DNA from: Closterium sp. NIES-65
Lineage: Eukaryota; Streptophyta; Zygnematophyceae; Desmidiales; Closteriaceae
DNA: 64,000 bases
NCBI GenBank assembly: GCA_948144175.1
Contig: CANXME010002306.1
Span: forward strand, 233,684 to 297,683
Direction: 5' to 3'
Numbering within the stretch: the stretch's first letter is position 1; the number at the start of each line of letters is the position of its first letter. Shown here in pieces: positions 1-12,423 of the stretch. Under the pieces are notes generated by a model. The model made no database searches, was not told the DNA's origin, and saw only the letters and a program-made list of their open reading frames with translations. The position numbers were made by a program, and so were the translations under genes.

Positions 1-239
1 CTACAAAATATTATAATTTGACATAGGGAATGCCGAGGCATGCTATATGATACCGAGAATGCAAAGAATGTTACAGCCAGGTAAATACGGTACGGTACCT
101 GAGTTGTTACGGTACCAATACCATTTTCTTGATTCCAGACCTTCCAAAGATTGAATCACTTGCTTGGCAAGTGAGGTGGTACACCTGGAAATAGACTTCG
201 GTGCAGGGGTAAATAATTATAATTATAATGACAAACGAA

Positions 240-345
240 ATTGCCACACTAATCCGTCTAGCCCCGGATATAAGCGCATATGCGCTTATAATAAAATCAG
301 TTTTTTTAGGGGTGGCGCTTGTAATCGAGTAACGGCCATAAGCGC
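240..345. repeat. Possible terminal sequence of a pogo-like element (left copy)
   Basis: This stretch holds CCCCGGATATAAGCGC (from about 262), a short GCGCATATGCGC palindrome, and the phrase AACGGCCATAAGCGCC (near 330). The same phrase occurs at about 13063, and an inverted near-match of the CCCCGGATATA box lies at 13113-13131. Clustered GCGC-TATAA boxes at element ends are compatible with binding sites for a CENP-B-type transposase, and such a gene starts about 450 bp downstream. I could not settle a target duplication, so the element boundary is inferred. Confidence 0.35.
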
Positions 346-792
346 CGGTGCTTATACGATGTCAAAAATGAATTCTGTTTTTAAGGGTACGAAATTGAAG
401 CCCTCAATATGGAGAACAAGGCCATGTGATGTGCGCATGGGATCGTGCATGAAATTCCGCCGAAAAACAGCCGCGACTCGATTTCCCACCGCACAAACCC
501 TGTCCCGGAGCAACGCACCTGGCAGCGATGACGAGCTCCCCGACGCTGAGGAGGACTGTCGCGAGGAGGGAGGCGATGGCGCCGAGGGTGGCACGGAGGC
601 TGGCACCGAGGCCGGCACCACTGAGGATGTGTTACCCGAGGGTGCGCCGGGCGCCGACGAGGACGACGGTGTTGAGTATTGGTGACGCGACGGGCTCCCT
701 GAGAAGTTGCCGATACCTACCTACCCTCCTACTAATCGCCAGTGACCCCACCTTTCTACACGGAACCGTGATGCCCGCCCCCCCTCTCCCAG

Positions 793-2365
793 GCATAAGC
801 TCAACGATCACAAGCGTCAGGCCTATACCGCCGCCGAGAAACTAAAGTACGTCGCGCTGCTGCAGGTCGCGGTTTCGGTGCGTGCTTTGGCCCGCGAGAG
901 CGGCATAATCCGCAAGTGCCTCACCAACTGGAAGCGCTCTGCGGATTTCCTGAAGGAAGCTCACTCCGCGCGGAAGCGGATGCACGGTCGCGGGAGATCG
1001 TCGTGGTACCGACCGATGGAGATGAAGGTGTACGAGCGTCTCCTCGAGTGGCGCCCCAAAGGAACTGCCGTGTCAATCGGCGGCCTGCAGGAGTGGTCCA
1101 AGGAGTTTATGAAGGAGCTCTACCCTCAAGAGAAGTGGAAGGGCAGTCAAAGGTGGTCGGAACGGTTTCGGAAGCGCTGGAATCTAAGCGTCCGCATGAA
1201 GACAAGGGTTGCACAGAAAACCGCCGCTCGTAAGCCCTCGATTTCATAGTCCTGTGTAATTAACCCATGTGATGTACTCATTGCACCCGAGTGTATCGCC
1301 CTGTCTCCCACCGTATCGCAAATGTCGTGGAGTAGTGCAGGAACTTTTGGCTGTTCATCCGAGACAAGCGACGCGAGCGCGGCATCGAGACCACGTGGAT
1401 CATCAACGCCGACAAGACGCCTCTGTGGCAGGAGATGCCCGCCACCACGACCGTTGAGCAAGCTGGCCTTCGCTCGGTGCCCATCAGGAGTGCTGGGTAC
1501 CAGAAGGAGCGTGTGACCGTGATGCTGGCATGCACAGCGGACGACGCCAAGCTTAAGCCGTGGGTTTTTTTCAAGAGGAAGACGCTGCCGAAGGGCGACT
1601 TTCCGCCTGGTAAGTGAGGTTCTTGGACGTGCGTCGCACATGTTTAATGTTTTTTTTTTCACTAATTTTTTGTTTCAATACCTGATTGTGCAGACGTGGT
1701 CGTGGCGTGCCACGAGAACGGGTGGATGGACGCCGCGGGCGTTATCCGCTGGCTCGAAGAATGTGTCAAGCCGTTCTTGAAGCCGTCTTTCGGTCGGCAC
1801 TCCAGGAGCTCCATGGTGGCTCTGGATTCCTACCGCGGGCACCTCACTAAGGGTGTCAAGGAGAAGTTTCGCGAGATGAACTGCGTGCCGGCGATCATCC
1901 CGTTGGGGCGTACAGGTGAGCTTCAACCCCTTGATGTCTCCGTCAACAAGAGTTTCAAGGCCTCCTTCCGTCAGCAGTACCAGAAGTGGTTCGAAGCGGA
2001 GGGGCAGGTACAGCTGACTGCAGCAGGTACGGTGAGACCGTGGTTTCTAGGTACGGCATGCACGTTGCTATAAACCCCCCTTGGTTGCCCTAATCACCGT
2101 CGTTTCTTTGTGATTTTGCAGGCAATCTCAAGAAGCCGTGGTTCTGAGGTGGATCTCGCGGGCCTGGAAGGCAGTGCTCGCCGACCTCATCAGGCGCGCC
2201 TTCCTCACATGTGGCATCAGCAACGCCCTTGACGGCAGCGAGGACAGCCTCGTCATGGCGCACACGCGGACGCAGCTGACCGCGGAAGTCGATGTCGACG
2301 ACGGCATCATCGCCGATGGCTTCTTTGGCAACAACTGCCAGGAGCCCGAGTCTAACGAGGAGTAG
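793..2365 (+). CDS. CENP-B/pogo-type DDE transposase (Tigger/jerky-like), split by introns
   Basis: Cut-and-paste transposase of the Tc1/mariner superfamily, pogo branch. The first coding block (about 793-1229) reads as a helix-turn-helix (YTAAEKLKYVALLQ, then ALARESGIIRKCLTNW) followed by a CENP-B-like second DNA-binding domain ending WSERFRKRWNLSVRMKTR. A second block (about 1341-1609) carries the first catalytic Asp in IINADKTPLW. A third (1694-2026) has the second in ALDSYRGHLTKGVKEKF and the third acidic position in GELQPLDVSVNKSFK. The last block (2122-2365) gives the usual tail WISRAWKAVLADLI...CGISNALDG and stops at 2365. Introns 1610-1693 and 2027-2121 have GT and AG borders; the border near 1230-1340 does not keep phase as I read it, so one splice site is unsettled or the gene is damaged. 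The start codon is not identified. Confidence 0.75.
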
Positions 2366-3600
2366 ATGCTTCCTTGGTGGATAGGCCTTAGTAAACGCCT
2401 TTTAAAGCCCGAGTACAGCATGGTAATTTTCAAGTTCAAGATTCTTGAACTTGAAGTCGCCAATAATAGGGTTACCCTACTTGTTTTGAGAAAATTCTCG
2501 CGACCCCAGGCAATCGTCCTGCGACAACGAAACCCGAGTGCCCAAAACCAGAACTGACGCGATGATCGCAAACCATTTGTACTATTCACCACTCTCATAA
2601 CTTGCTTACCAAGTAGTACTCCTAGGCTAGGAGGCTCCAAGGCAGAAACTAACGCTAGTTGGCAAAAGCGAGTCGTTGATAGGTGTTTTTTTTTAGTGTG
2701 GAAGGAAATATAAGTCCACCTCAACCATCTTAGTCAGTGTACGCTCTAATCTCTCCCTCACGTCACCGGTCTCGTGTTACAACCCGTACACCCACGGCAC
2801 TTACGTTAGTAAACGCGATTCGCGTTACTCGAGTCTTGCATTCAAGCTCGTGTCGCAGACGCAAGATCTTGTCACACTTGCTGCCATTCAGCCTCGTGTC
2901 ACGATCGTACCATTTTAGGCACGGGTCGCTCACGCGAATGCCGTACTGGTTCGCGTAACGCACTCAGCCGTTAGTCGCACATGTTCCTCCTCGTCGGCCG
3001 CTCTTGCCCACGTCAGACCGCTTTCCTCGTCGCCCGCGCTTTCCCTCATTACCCTCCCCGACCCTCTGGTCGCATATGTTCCCGTAGTTGCCCACGCTCT
3101 CCCACGTTAACCACACATCCCCTCGTCGCAATTGCTAGTAGTAAACATACCGCGCTTCAGATCGTCACCCGCGCTCGCCTCATCACCCTCGTCGACCCAC
3201 ACCGATCCTCGCCGCCCTCACCTCCCTAGGTCTCCGACATTCCCTCTCGTCGCTCGCGCTTCCCCTCATCACCTGTGCCGACCCTCGCCGCCCTCGCCTC
3301 CCCTCGTCGCCCGCGCGTCCCGTCGTCGGGCTTGCCTCCCAGTCACTCGCGCTTCCCCTCGTCATCCGCGTTTCCATCCGCTCTTCCCCTCTCCCCATCT
3401 CACCATCTCCAGCCCATCCTTTCTCCCTCATTCCTTCCGAAGGGGTGGGACAGATGGGGAGGAACAGATGGGGAGGAACAGATGGGGAGAAACAGAGGTG
3501 GTCGCTTCCGCCACCACAATCGAATAGCGTTTTGATTCCCTCTCTGCTTCCCACCATCCTCCCCCCAGCTCTCTCCCTGGCATCTGCCCCCGTTCCCCCC
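2366..3600. other. No gene seen; degenerate CT/CG-rich sequence
   Basis: Short open frames here have no recognisable domain. From about 2980 to 3420 the sequence repeats a loose theme of CTCGTCGCCCGCGC and TTCCCCTCATCACC, which looks like a decayed tandem repeat leading into the minisatellite downstream. A short direct repeat of GATGGGGAGGAACA lies at about 3454-3490. Confidence 0.5.
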
Positions 3601-3605
3601 ATCCT

Positions 3606-5365
3606 CTTCCCTGTTTCCCCGTATCCCTTGCCGTGCTTCCCCCCATCCTATCCCCTCTTACCCCATATCCCCTGCCCTGCTTCCCCCCATCCCCTTCCCT
3701 GCTTCCCCCCATCCCCTCCCCTGCTTTCCCCCATCCCCTTCCCTGCTTCCCTCCATCCCCTTCCCTGCTTTCCCCCATCCCCTGCCCTGCTTCCCCCCAT
3801 CCCCCTCCCTGCTTCCTCCCATCCCCTTCCCTGCTTCACCCCATCCCCTTCCCTGCTTCCCCCCATCCCCTTCCCTGCTTCCCCCCATCCCCTTCCCTGC
3901 TTCCCCCCATCCCCTCCCCTGCTTTCCCCCATCCCCTTCCCTGCTTCCCTCCATCCCCTTCCCTGCTTTCCCCCATCCCCTGCCTTGCTTCCCCCCATCC
4001 CCTTTCCTGCTTCCCCCCATCCCCTCCCCTGCTTCCCCCCTTCCCTTTCCCTGCTTCACCCCATCCCCTTCCCTGCTTCCTCCCATCCCCTTCCCTGCTT
4101 CACCCCATCCCCTTCCCTGCTTCCCCCCATCCCTTTCCCTGCTTCCCCCCATCCCCTCCCCTTCTTCCTCCCATCCCCTTCCCTGCTTCCCCCCATCCCC
4201 TTCCCTGCTTCCCCCCATCCCCTTCCCCTGTTTCCCCCTATCCCCTTCCCTTCTTCCCCCCATCCCCTCCCCTGCTTCCCCCCATCCCCCTCCCTGTTTC
4301 CCCCCATCCCCTTCCCTGCTTCCCCCCATCCCCTCCCCTGCTTCCCCCCATCCCCCTCCCTGATTCCCCCTATCCCCTTCCCTTCTTCCCCCCATCCCCT
4401 CCCCTTCTTCCTCCCATCCCCTTCCCTGCTTCCCCCCATCCCCTCCCCTTCTTCCTCCCATCCCCTTCCCTGCTTCCCCCCATCCCCTCCCCTGCTTCCC
4501 CCCATCCCCCTCCCTGTTTCCCCCCATCCCCTTCCCTTCTTCCCCCCATCCCCTTCCCTGCTCCCCTCCATCCCCTTCCCTGCTTCCCCCCATCCCCTTC
4601 CCCTGTTTCCCCCTATCCCCTTCCCTTCTTCCCCCCATCCCCTCCCCTGCTTCCCCCCATCCCCCTCCCTGTTTCCCCCCATCCCCTTCCCTGCTTCCCC
4701 CCATCCCCTCCCCTGCCTCCCCCCATCCCCCTCCCTGTTTCCCCCTATCCCCTTCCCTTCTTCCCCCCATCCCCTCCCCTTCTTCCTCCCATCCCCTTCC
4801 CTGTTTCCCCCCATCCCCTTCCCTTCTTCCCCCCATCCCCTCCCCTGCTTCCTCCCATCCCCTTCCCTGCTTCCTCCCATCCCCTCCCCTGCTTCCTCCC
4901 ATCCCCTTCCCTGCTTCCCCCCATCCCCTTCCCTGCTTCCCCCCATCCCCTTCCCTGCTTCCCCCCATCCCCATCCCTGCTTCCCCCCATCCCCTTCCCT
5001 GCTTCACCCCATCCCCTTCCCTGCTTCCCCCCATCCCCTCCCCTGCTTCCCCCCATCCCCCTCCCTGTTTCCCCCCATCCCCTTCCCTTCTTCCCCCCAT
5101 CCCCTCCCCTGCTTCCCCCCATCCCCTTCCCTGCTTCACCCCATCCCCTTCCCTGCTTCCCCCCATCCCCTTCCCTTCTTCCCCCCATCCCCTTCCCTGC
5201 TTCCCCCCATCCCCTTCCCTGCTTCCCCCCTTCCCTTTCCCTGCTTCACCCCATCCCCTCCCCTGCTTCCCCCCATCCCGTCCCGTGCTTCCCCCCATCC
5301 CCTTCCCTTCTTCCCCTCATCCCCTTCCCTGCTTCCCCCCATCCCCTTCCCTCCTTCCCCCCCTG
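3606..5365. repeat. 22-bp polypyrimidine minisatellite, about 80 copies
   Basis: Units of 22 bp, built from CTTCCCCCCATCC followed by CCTTCCCTG, run almost without a break for about 1.76 kb, with substitutions such as CCCCTCCCCTG and TTCCTCCCATC. The plus strand is almost pure C/T with one A and one G per unit. Because 22 is not a multiple of three and stops are absent, several long overlapping open frames arise on both strands; none looks like a protein. Mirror-symmetric pyrimidine tracts of this length could form triplex (H-DNA) structure, which is inference. Confidence 0.95.
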
Positions 5366-6964
5366 CTGCCTCCCATCACTCTCATTCTCCTTCCTCCCGC
5401 ACTCACACCTCTCAGTCCTCTCGCACTCTCTCTCTCCGTCCTCTCGCACTTGCACTCTCCTCCCCACCACCCTCAGCCCTCCTTCCCCTCACACCCACCC
5501 ATGTTCCCACTTGCCCTCCCCATCCCTGCCTTTCCCTCCCTGCCCTGCCCTTCCCTTCTCCATCCCTTCTCAAACCTTCCCTTTCATGTCATGCCCTCAC
5601 CTTCCCCCTCATCTTCCGCCCTCTAATTACCATGCATGTGCACCCATCACTGTCTCCCCATACCGGTACATGCTTTCATCATGTGCGCTTGCTTGTGTTC
5701 CCCTGCAGTTGTTCCCTTGGCACCTCACACCACTTCCCCCATGTTCCATCACACGATTCTTTCTGCCTACTCCACTCTCCAAATTTTCAGTGGTGAAGCA
5801 GAGGAGCAAGCTGAGGCGCAGCTAGAGCTAGTCCATGCTTTACGCCATACCACCACCTGTTTCTTGTGTGTTGTATGCAAGCATGATACTGTATTACTGT
5901 TGGAGATATCCATTTCAAAAGCGCAATATGTTTCTGCAGTGCAATATATTCTTCCAAGATGCATGGGCAAGAGTGTCAGAAGGGTGGATAGAGGCATGAT
6001 TCTACTTTTGATTGTACCCTTCTCAAGGACTTGAAAAAAAACATGAGGGATGGGATGATGGGCTTCGGCGAGTTGCAGTGCCAGAAAATCTTCATTGGTG
6101 TCACTTCACTACCCAGGGAGAGGGAGGGAATACGAGGGATGGGGAGGGGGAACAAGACTAAAGTCAAACAGGGGAGATAGGGAAGAGGGGGGAGAGGAAA
6201 GCAGGGCTGAGAGGGAAAGACATAAGTACCGTAAAAAAAGGGAGGATAGGGAAGAGGGGAGATAGGAAGAGGGGGAGAGGGAAAGTGTGAGATAGGAAGA
6301 TGAAACGAGGTGAAGAAGAGGGGGAAACGAGGGGAAGTAGGGGGGGAAATGAGGGACAGCTGTGAGGGTGTGGGGGAGCCGGGGGAGTGGCACTGGGGTG
6401 GCGGGTGTGAGACCAACCAGCAGCTGTCCCTCCACCTCTCCTCTCTTCCCCCCTCTGCTGCTCCTGCAACAGTGTGGGGGGGAGGGGGAGGGGGAGGGTG
6501 AGGGGATGGAGGGGGTGACTAGCCAGAGCCAGCCCGCCTCCTCTCTCTCCCTGCTGCCCCTCCTGTGGTCGGGGGTGGAAGAGAGTAAGGGGGTGGCAGG
6601 AATGTCTTGCTGTCGCATGTCCCTTTGCTGCTGTACCTGCTCTGTTACCGTGCCTGCTGTTGCTGTTGCTGGTGTACCCCTGCAGGATTGTGTTCTGCAC
6701 AAACTCCTGCTGCAGGCAGTTATGGGGGAGTGTTAGAATATATATGTAACTGCATGTAGCTGTAGTTGAGTGTAGTTGTTATAAACTGTTGGTGGTGCAC
6801 CTTCTTTCCATGCTCTGTTTGCTATATGTACCCTAGTGCTATAGTGAACACCATTCCCATTCTCGACTTCCTCCCTTGCCACAACTTTCTCGACTCCCCT
6901 TGGCCTAGGCTACTAAGCCTAGGCCCTACCTAAACCTAACTACCACTTGTACTACTATCTCAAC
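5366..6964. other. No gene identified; purine/pyrimidine-skewed sequence
   Basis: From 5366 to 5620 the C/T-rich composition continues without clear repeat units. From about 6110 to 6400 the plus strand is G/A-rich, with GGGGAGGGGGAG-type runs. Open frames here are short or compositionally biased, and I recognise no domain on either strand. Confidence 0.5.
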
Positions 6965-7498
6965 AACAGCAAGGGGGGAAACGAGGGGAAGCAGGGGGAG
7001 AAACAAGGGAAAGCAAGGGGGGAAACGAGGGGAAGCAGGGGGGGAAACTAGGGAAAGCAAGGGAGGGAAATGAGGGGCCAGCAGTGGGGAAAATGAGGGG
7101 AAGCGGGGGGGGTGGGGGGAGGGAAATGAGGGGAAGCTGGGGGGGAAATAAGGGAAGCAGGAGGGTACAAACATAGATAGCAGAGAAATGAGGTGAATCA
7201 TTGAGGGAAATGATGTGAAGCAGTGAGGGAAATGAGGTGAAGCAGTGAGGGAAATGAGGTGAAGCAAGGAGGGAAATGAGGTGAAGTAGTGAGGGAAATC
7301 AGGTGAAGGAGGGAGGGAAATGAGGTGAAGCAGGGAGGGAAATGAGGTGAAGCAGTGAGGGAAATGAGGTGAAGCAGGGAGGGAAATGAGGTGAAGCAGT
7401 GAGGGAAATGAGGTGAAGTAGGGAGGGAAATGAGGTGAAGCAGTGAGGGAAATGAGGTGAAGCAGGGAGGGAAATGCGGTGAAGCAGGGATGAGGGGG
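6965..7498. repeat. 22-bp purine-rich minisatellite
   Basis: Tandem units of 22 bp with the core GGGAAATGAGGTGAAGCAG run from about 7190 to 7490. They are preceded by related, less regular GGGGAAACGAGGGGAAGCAG units from 6970. The array abuts a different 14-bp array on its right. Open frames through it on the minus strand are repeat by-products. Confidence 0.9.
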
Positions 7499-7504
7499 AG
7501 AAAG

Positions 7505-7870
7505 AGTGGGCCATGGGCGTAGAGCATAGGGCGCAGAGCATGGGGCGCAGAGCATAGGGCGCAGAGCATGGGGAACAGAGCATAGGGCGCAGAGCATGGG
7601 GCGCAAAGCATAGGGCGCAGAGCATGGGGCGTAGAGCATAGGGCGCAGAGCATGGGGCGCAGAGCATAGGGCGCAGAGCATGGGGCGCAGAGCATGGGGC
7701 GCAGAGCATGGGGCGCAGAGCATGGGGCGTAGAGCATAGGGCGCAGAGCATTGGGCGCAGAGCATAGGGCGCAGAGCATGGGGCGCAGTGCATAGGGCGC
7801 CGAGCATAGGGCGCAGTGCATAGGGCTCAGAGAATAGGGCGCAGAGCGCAGGGCTCATAGAGCAGAGCGC
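7505..7870. repeat. 14-bp minisatellite, about 24 copies
   Basis: Units of GGCGCAGAGCATRG alternate between AG and GG at the variable end, giving a partial 28-bp higher-order period. The array runs for about 330 bp, then decays into GCAGAGCGCAGGGGGCG-like sequence up to about 7930. It begins directly after the neighbouring 22-bp array. Confidence 0.9.
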
Positions 7871-8542
7871 AAGGGGCAGAACGCAGGGGGCGGAGGGGGC
7901 AGAGCGCAGAGTGCAGGGGCGCGGAGCACGTGTACCTGTCCTGGCGTGGTGGTGCCTCGTTCTAGCGCCCTGTCCACGCTGCTATTCGAATAGAATAGTG
8001 CGCGCGCTGGACGTTTGTGAGTTGACGCGTTGCTAGACGACCAGTGGCGCGAGCTGCGCGTAAACCGGTGAGGGGGATGGTCGTCTCTGTATTTCGCGCG
8101 CTGCTACCTGCCCGTGGGCGCCCGGTGGCTGACAGAGTAGAATAGCGTAACCCTGAGGGTATGCGTATTGTGGACGCCCCCAGCGTGGCATTGCCCTAAG
8201 TAATAGGCACTTTCGAGCCCAATATACGTTCGCAATGCCCCGAAACCGTCCACCTACGTGCTGCCAGAGGCAATCGATGTGCCAGAGGCCATATCGCGCT
8301 CTTCTCAACGCTCCTTCCTGCGACTCAGCATGTACGTTTTTTGGCATGTCACCTTCGTTCGCACGTTTCCTTGTTGTTAGCTCCTGCGGTTATTTCACAC
8401 GAAGTACTTAGCTTGATTGATCGTGGTGTTCTTTCTCCGCACTCGTGTTGGTGCTTCCTGTTTTCGTTTTTGCTAGTAGTCGCATTGTGCGTGGACCTCT
8501 CCACTATTTGAACATGATTGGCCGAAGAACAATCCTTGCGAC
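7871..8542. other. No gene seen between minisatellites and the hAT element
   Basis: Only short, unrecognised open frames. The last eight bases (8535-8542, CTTGCGAC) are the left copy of the hAT target-site duplication. Confidence 0.5.
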
Positions 8543-10945
8543 CAGGCCCTCAGATTGGTTTGAGGGTATGCTGATGGATCAGCGTGCCCCTGCCAACCAG
8601 GTGTCCAAATCAGCGTTGGTGGTTTTCAATATACTGATCCTGTCAGGGTAAAATTTTCCACTGTACTGATCCTTCAGTGTAAAAAAGTCCAAAATAAATA
8701 TACCTAACCTAACCTACCTAACTAGTACTACTAGAGAACTAGCTCATGTCACCATCTGAAGAAGAAACGCTACTGCTACTGCTGCCATCATCATCACTCT
8801 CACTGTCATCGCCTGCAGAACCACTCATGCCCTCATCTAGCTCCTCCTCCACCTGCACCAGCCGGCGGCCACTCCCCTTAACAAACTTGGCCTTGGCCCG
8901 CTCCTTCTCTGGCGCAGCTTGCTCCTTGCGCTTGCTGGGGCGCCTGTTCCTGGTACTCCGCCAGATGTCCACCACCTTGTCCCAGTCCATGTCGTAGTCG
9001 AGCAGCGACATCGCCATCAAATCTTCCAGCTTGGCGTTGCAGAGACTCGTCCGGCGCCACGACTTTATCACATTATGGCGGGAAAACCCGCGCTCGCACT
9101 CGACTGTGCTGAGCGGCAGTACAGCGACGGCAGCCCACAGACGGACTAGGTTGGGGTAGCTGGTTTGCCAGTCGCTGGTCTGCAAAATGGCCTTCAAGCC
9201 TGCATGAAAGGGCTGCTCTTCCTTGGGCGCAGTGGAGAGCACCGGCAGGAACGTGCGCAGCTCCGCTCGAGCTGCACGCTTCTGGACACCTGCCAAACAG
9301 GAGAGCACAACCGGGTAGAAAGTCAAGCTCTCAACATGGCAATAACGCAACCACGGAAACGGCTACGCATACATGCAGAGCATAGGGGTTCCGTCTCTAG
9401 CTCACCTGGCAAGATCGTGTCCCGGTTCTTGGCCTGAAACAGATGGACGAGGCCGTGCAGGTGCTCCTTGCACTCGACGTCTCTAGCCTCGGCGCCCCTC
9501 GGCCACGAGCGGGGCATGAAGAGCTTCGCCCCGTTCAAGCGCGTCAGGTCTCCCAAGCGCAGCTCGAGGTTGTACACCAGCTCGCGAGCGAAGGAGTGGC
9601 AGCAGGTGTAGCAGCCTTGCATGTCCCTACTGCTGGTGGTGTATCCCTTCACGGCCTCCTCGTGCAGGTCGAACTTGTGTACCCGGGCCTCACCATCCTT
9701 GTCCACCCCCTCCACAGTCACTTCACGGCAGTCCAGGGAGGCGTGCCGCGCGAGGAATGCAGACAGCAGCTCGCTGGTCCCACCGCCAAACTGCTGGCCA
9801 CAGTGCAGGTACCGCTGCTCCATGTAAATGATGGTCCGCCTCACCTGGGAGTGCACTGCAGTGAGGTCAACCTGTTGGTAGGTACACCGAAACAAAAGAT
9901 AAGTAACTGGGTTTAGAAGATGAGAAAAGCACTACGTAAATCAACACCTCACCTGACGCTTCTGGAATAGCAAGTTGAGCGCGTTGAGTGCCGTGTGCAT
10001 ATCTGCCAAGAAGAACAGAAAAAAATGAAACTTGAACGACGTCACCAACTGGTACATCGTCTTGTCCGTCTCCTCGAGCATGACGATGACCGCAGGGAAA
10101 ACGCGGACGAATCGGGCGATAGCATCGCCCCGACTCAACCAGCGGACCTCGAGGTTGGTGTGCGTGAACACCTCCTGCAGCTCCTTGAACTTGCGGTTGT
10201 AGTTGCTGGATCTGCCTAGATCTTCCGCCAATGCGCGGATGACCGCGTCAATGATGCCAAGCTTGGGCAGTGCCTTAGCCGCCTCCTTTGCAGCAAGCGC
10301 CTCCGTGCCACGGGTAGGAAAGCACAGGTGGGGGTGTTAGAATTTGCACTGCCACGTTGCACATTTCACACTGCTACAACACCACCACAGCATCAGCTTA
10401 CCTGTGTGCGATGCAGTGACAAGCCACCACGTGCGGGATCTCCAGGCGAAGGCGCCCAACGAGGCCCGTGTCGTTGCCTATCATCACAGGTGCCCCATCG
10501 GTGCTGATACCCGCAACCTTCTCCAGCGGGAGGTTGATACTGTCAAGGAATTCCGTGAGCTTAGAAAAAAGAGAAGCTGCATCGCACTTCTCGATGGAGA
10601 GGTTAGTTAGGAACTCTGTGGTGACGGCGTGCTCACGTAGAAAGGTTGCAAACACAATCATGTGCTTGCCTTTGACGCGGTCCGTACTCTCGTCGCAGGT
10701 CAGACCAATGAATGGACTCGAGTTGATGAATTCTCTCTGGCGCGCACGAAGGTATGTCGCTATTGCGGCGGTTATCTCCTCGAGTCCGTACCTGCACGGG
10801 CATCAACGGGTGGGGTCAGAGATAGCTGCAAGTACATCACAACCCGCTGCCAGTTGAACAAGAGCAGTGTCACTTACGTCGTATAGTACGCACCATAACT
10901 ATTCTTTGGGAAGCCCGGGGTGCCACGCTGCGCCAGGTGTTGGAC

Positions 10946-11180
10946 GAGGTCCACGTACATCTCGATCGGGGCGTCGGACTTAGCGATGAAGAGCGCCGTC
11001 TGAAACAGCGCGAGCAGGCGCTCCTTCTCCACGTCTTTCACATTCGGGTTGTCGTCAATACGGGCATTTGCTTTGAGGTCCACGTACATCTCGATCGGGG
11101 CGTCGGACTTAGCGATGAAGAGCGCCGTCTGAAACAGCGCGAGCAGGCGCTCCTTCTCCACGTCTTTCACATTCGGGCTG
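10946..11180 (-). repeat. 129-bp in-frame tandem duplication inside the hAT gene
   Basis: The segment beginning GAGGTCCACGTACATCTC at 10946 is repeated from 11075 with almost no change for over 100 bp. The period of 129 is 43 codons, so the protein repeats NPNVKDVEKERLLALFQTA and following residues twice without a frame change. The near-identity points to a recent event. Confidence 0.93.
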
Positions 11181-11689
11181 TCTTCTGTCTGCGCACAGCG
11201 CGGCGGTGCTTCCTTGTGCGCTGATGCTTCCGCATCGCCTGAGTCTGAACATCGGTCGCCCCTTCTCCTTTGGCGCCGAAGTTTGTCCCCGTACCGGCGT
11301 GCGCAATGCAGACCTTGCACTTGATTGACAGGAACCCTGCTTTATTCTGCAGCAGTACAAGCCACGGGTAGTCGTCAGACCATTGTTTGTTAAACATAGC
11401 TAAAGCCTCTTGGTATTTCTCCTCGGCAATGTCGGGCAGTTCTGTATCGGAAGACACCTCAACCGCTTTCCCCTTCATTTTACGCTGACGGGCCTTCGGG
11501 GAAGAGTTACCCACACCGGACGTTGGTGTAGCTTAACTGGAACCCCACCCGATCTTGGTCTGGTGGTACCTCACTTTAATACCCCTTTTAAGACGAGGAC
11601 CTTGCCGAGTAGTTTCGGCAGCGACAGGTTGACGGTTCCGTGTGGGTTCGGGAGCGGCAGGTGTAGATCCGACAGCGTCAGGAGTTGAT

Positions 11690-11775
11690 GCGGCAGCGAC
11701 AGGCGTTGATGCGGCAGCGACAGGCGTTGATGCGGCAGCGACACGAGTTGATGCAGCAGCGACAGGAGGTGAAGC
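11690..11775 (-). repeat. 21-bp coding repeat in the hAT N-terminus
   Basis: Four to five units of 21 bp (GATGCGGCAGCGACAGGCGTT on the plus strand, broken here only by point changes) encode VAAASTP repeats on the minus strand. The repeat lies in the N-terminal segment upstream of the in-frame stop. Confidence 0.85.
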
Positions 11776-12423
11776 GGCAGCGCCTACATGCGTCGAACAC
11801 TCGCCCTGCGTCCAGATGGTAGGTGCCTCGGGGCCAGTGGAAGGGAACGGCACGGCTTGAGCTGACGGCGGGACTAACGCGGGAGCAGCGTGAACGCGTC
11901 GTAAAAAGTCTAAGCCAGTAATAGCGGCTGGCCTCGTGCCTGCGACGGGCGGAGGGCCGTCACCTGCGGGCGTCGAAACCGCCATGGCTGCTCAGCGCTG
12001 TAGAGCATGCCGAGCTTGAGGGAGAAGCTACTCCTGCTTCAGCTCGAACATCACTTCCTGCAGGGGTTCACGAGGAGTGCAGGAACAGAATGAGGGAGCA
12101 GATGGGGGTACCCCCTCTCCCGAGCTGCGATGACGAGGGAACTTGGTCCAGGCCAGGGTTTCCGTCTTCCCAGGCAAGATGACAACACCCCCACTCCACT
12201 CTGCCATCCCTGGCGTGTTGGCGTGGACCCTGCCACCAGTGGTGTGTTGTCTGTGTTCTCATTGAGCAGTTGTGAACTAGGTTAGCCGTTCTCTGGTATT
12301 CTGGCTTCCAGCGCGGCAAAACGGTTCGGCGCGCACTAGCTGTAAATACAGCGCATGTGAGAAGATTCCAAGTGTGTGTGGGGTTTCGTGAATCACGCGA
12401 AGGAACAGCCTGTACACGCGTCG

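Larger units (their letters stand above)
8739..11985 (-). pseudogene. hAT transposase gene (ZNF862/C17orf113-like), interrupted
   Basis: Coding blocks on the minus strand read in order. An Ala/Ser/Thr-rich N-terminus begins at the ATG at 11985 (five VAAASTP-type repeats). A zinc-finger-like region follows (DYPWLVLLQNKAGFLSIKCKVC, about 11380). Next come the core with GISTDGAPVMIGNDTGLV and HVVACHCIAHR (10398-10661), a middle region with LEVRWLSRGDAIARF (about 10150), and the C-terminal dimerisation block LWAAVAVLPLSTVECERGFS (about 9080). An acidic serine-rich tail stops at 8739. Several GT-AG introns separate the blocks. An in-frame TAA at about 11533 divides the ATG-containing N-terminus from the zinc-finger block, and a 129-bp stretch is duplicated in frame (10946-11180). 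I infer a damaged gene, unless an unseen splice removes the stop. Confidence 0.75.

Noticed and set aside
3445-5825. Open frames of 783 and 730 codons (plus) and 546 codons (minus) rich in Pro/Ser/Leu or Gly/Glu/Lys
   Set aside because: They are read out of the 22-bp minisatellite; several frames are open on both strands because the unit lacks stops. No domain or codon bias supports a protein.
6926-7858. 310-codon minus-strand frame with LCALCSAPHALRPM repeats
   Set aside because: Read from the 14-bp and 22-bp minisatellites; no features of a real protein.
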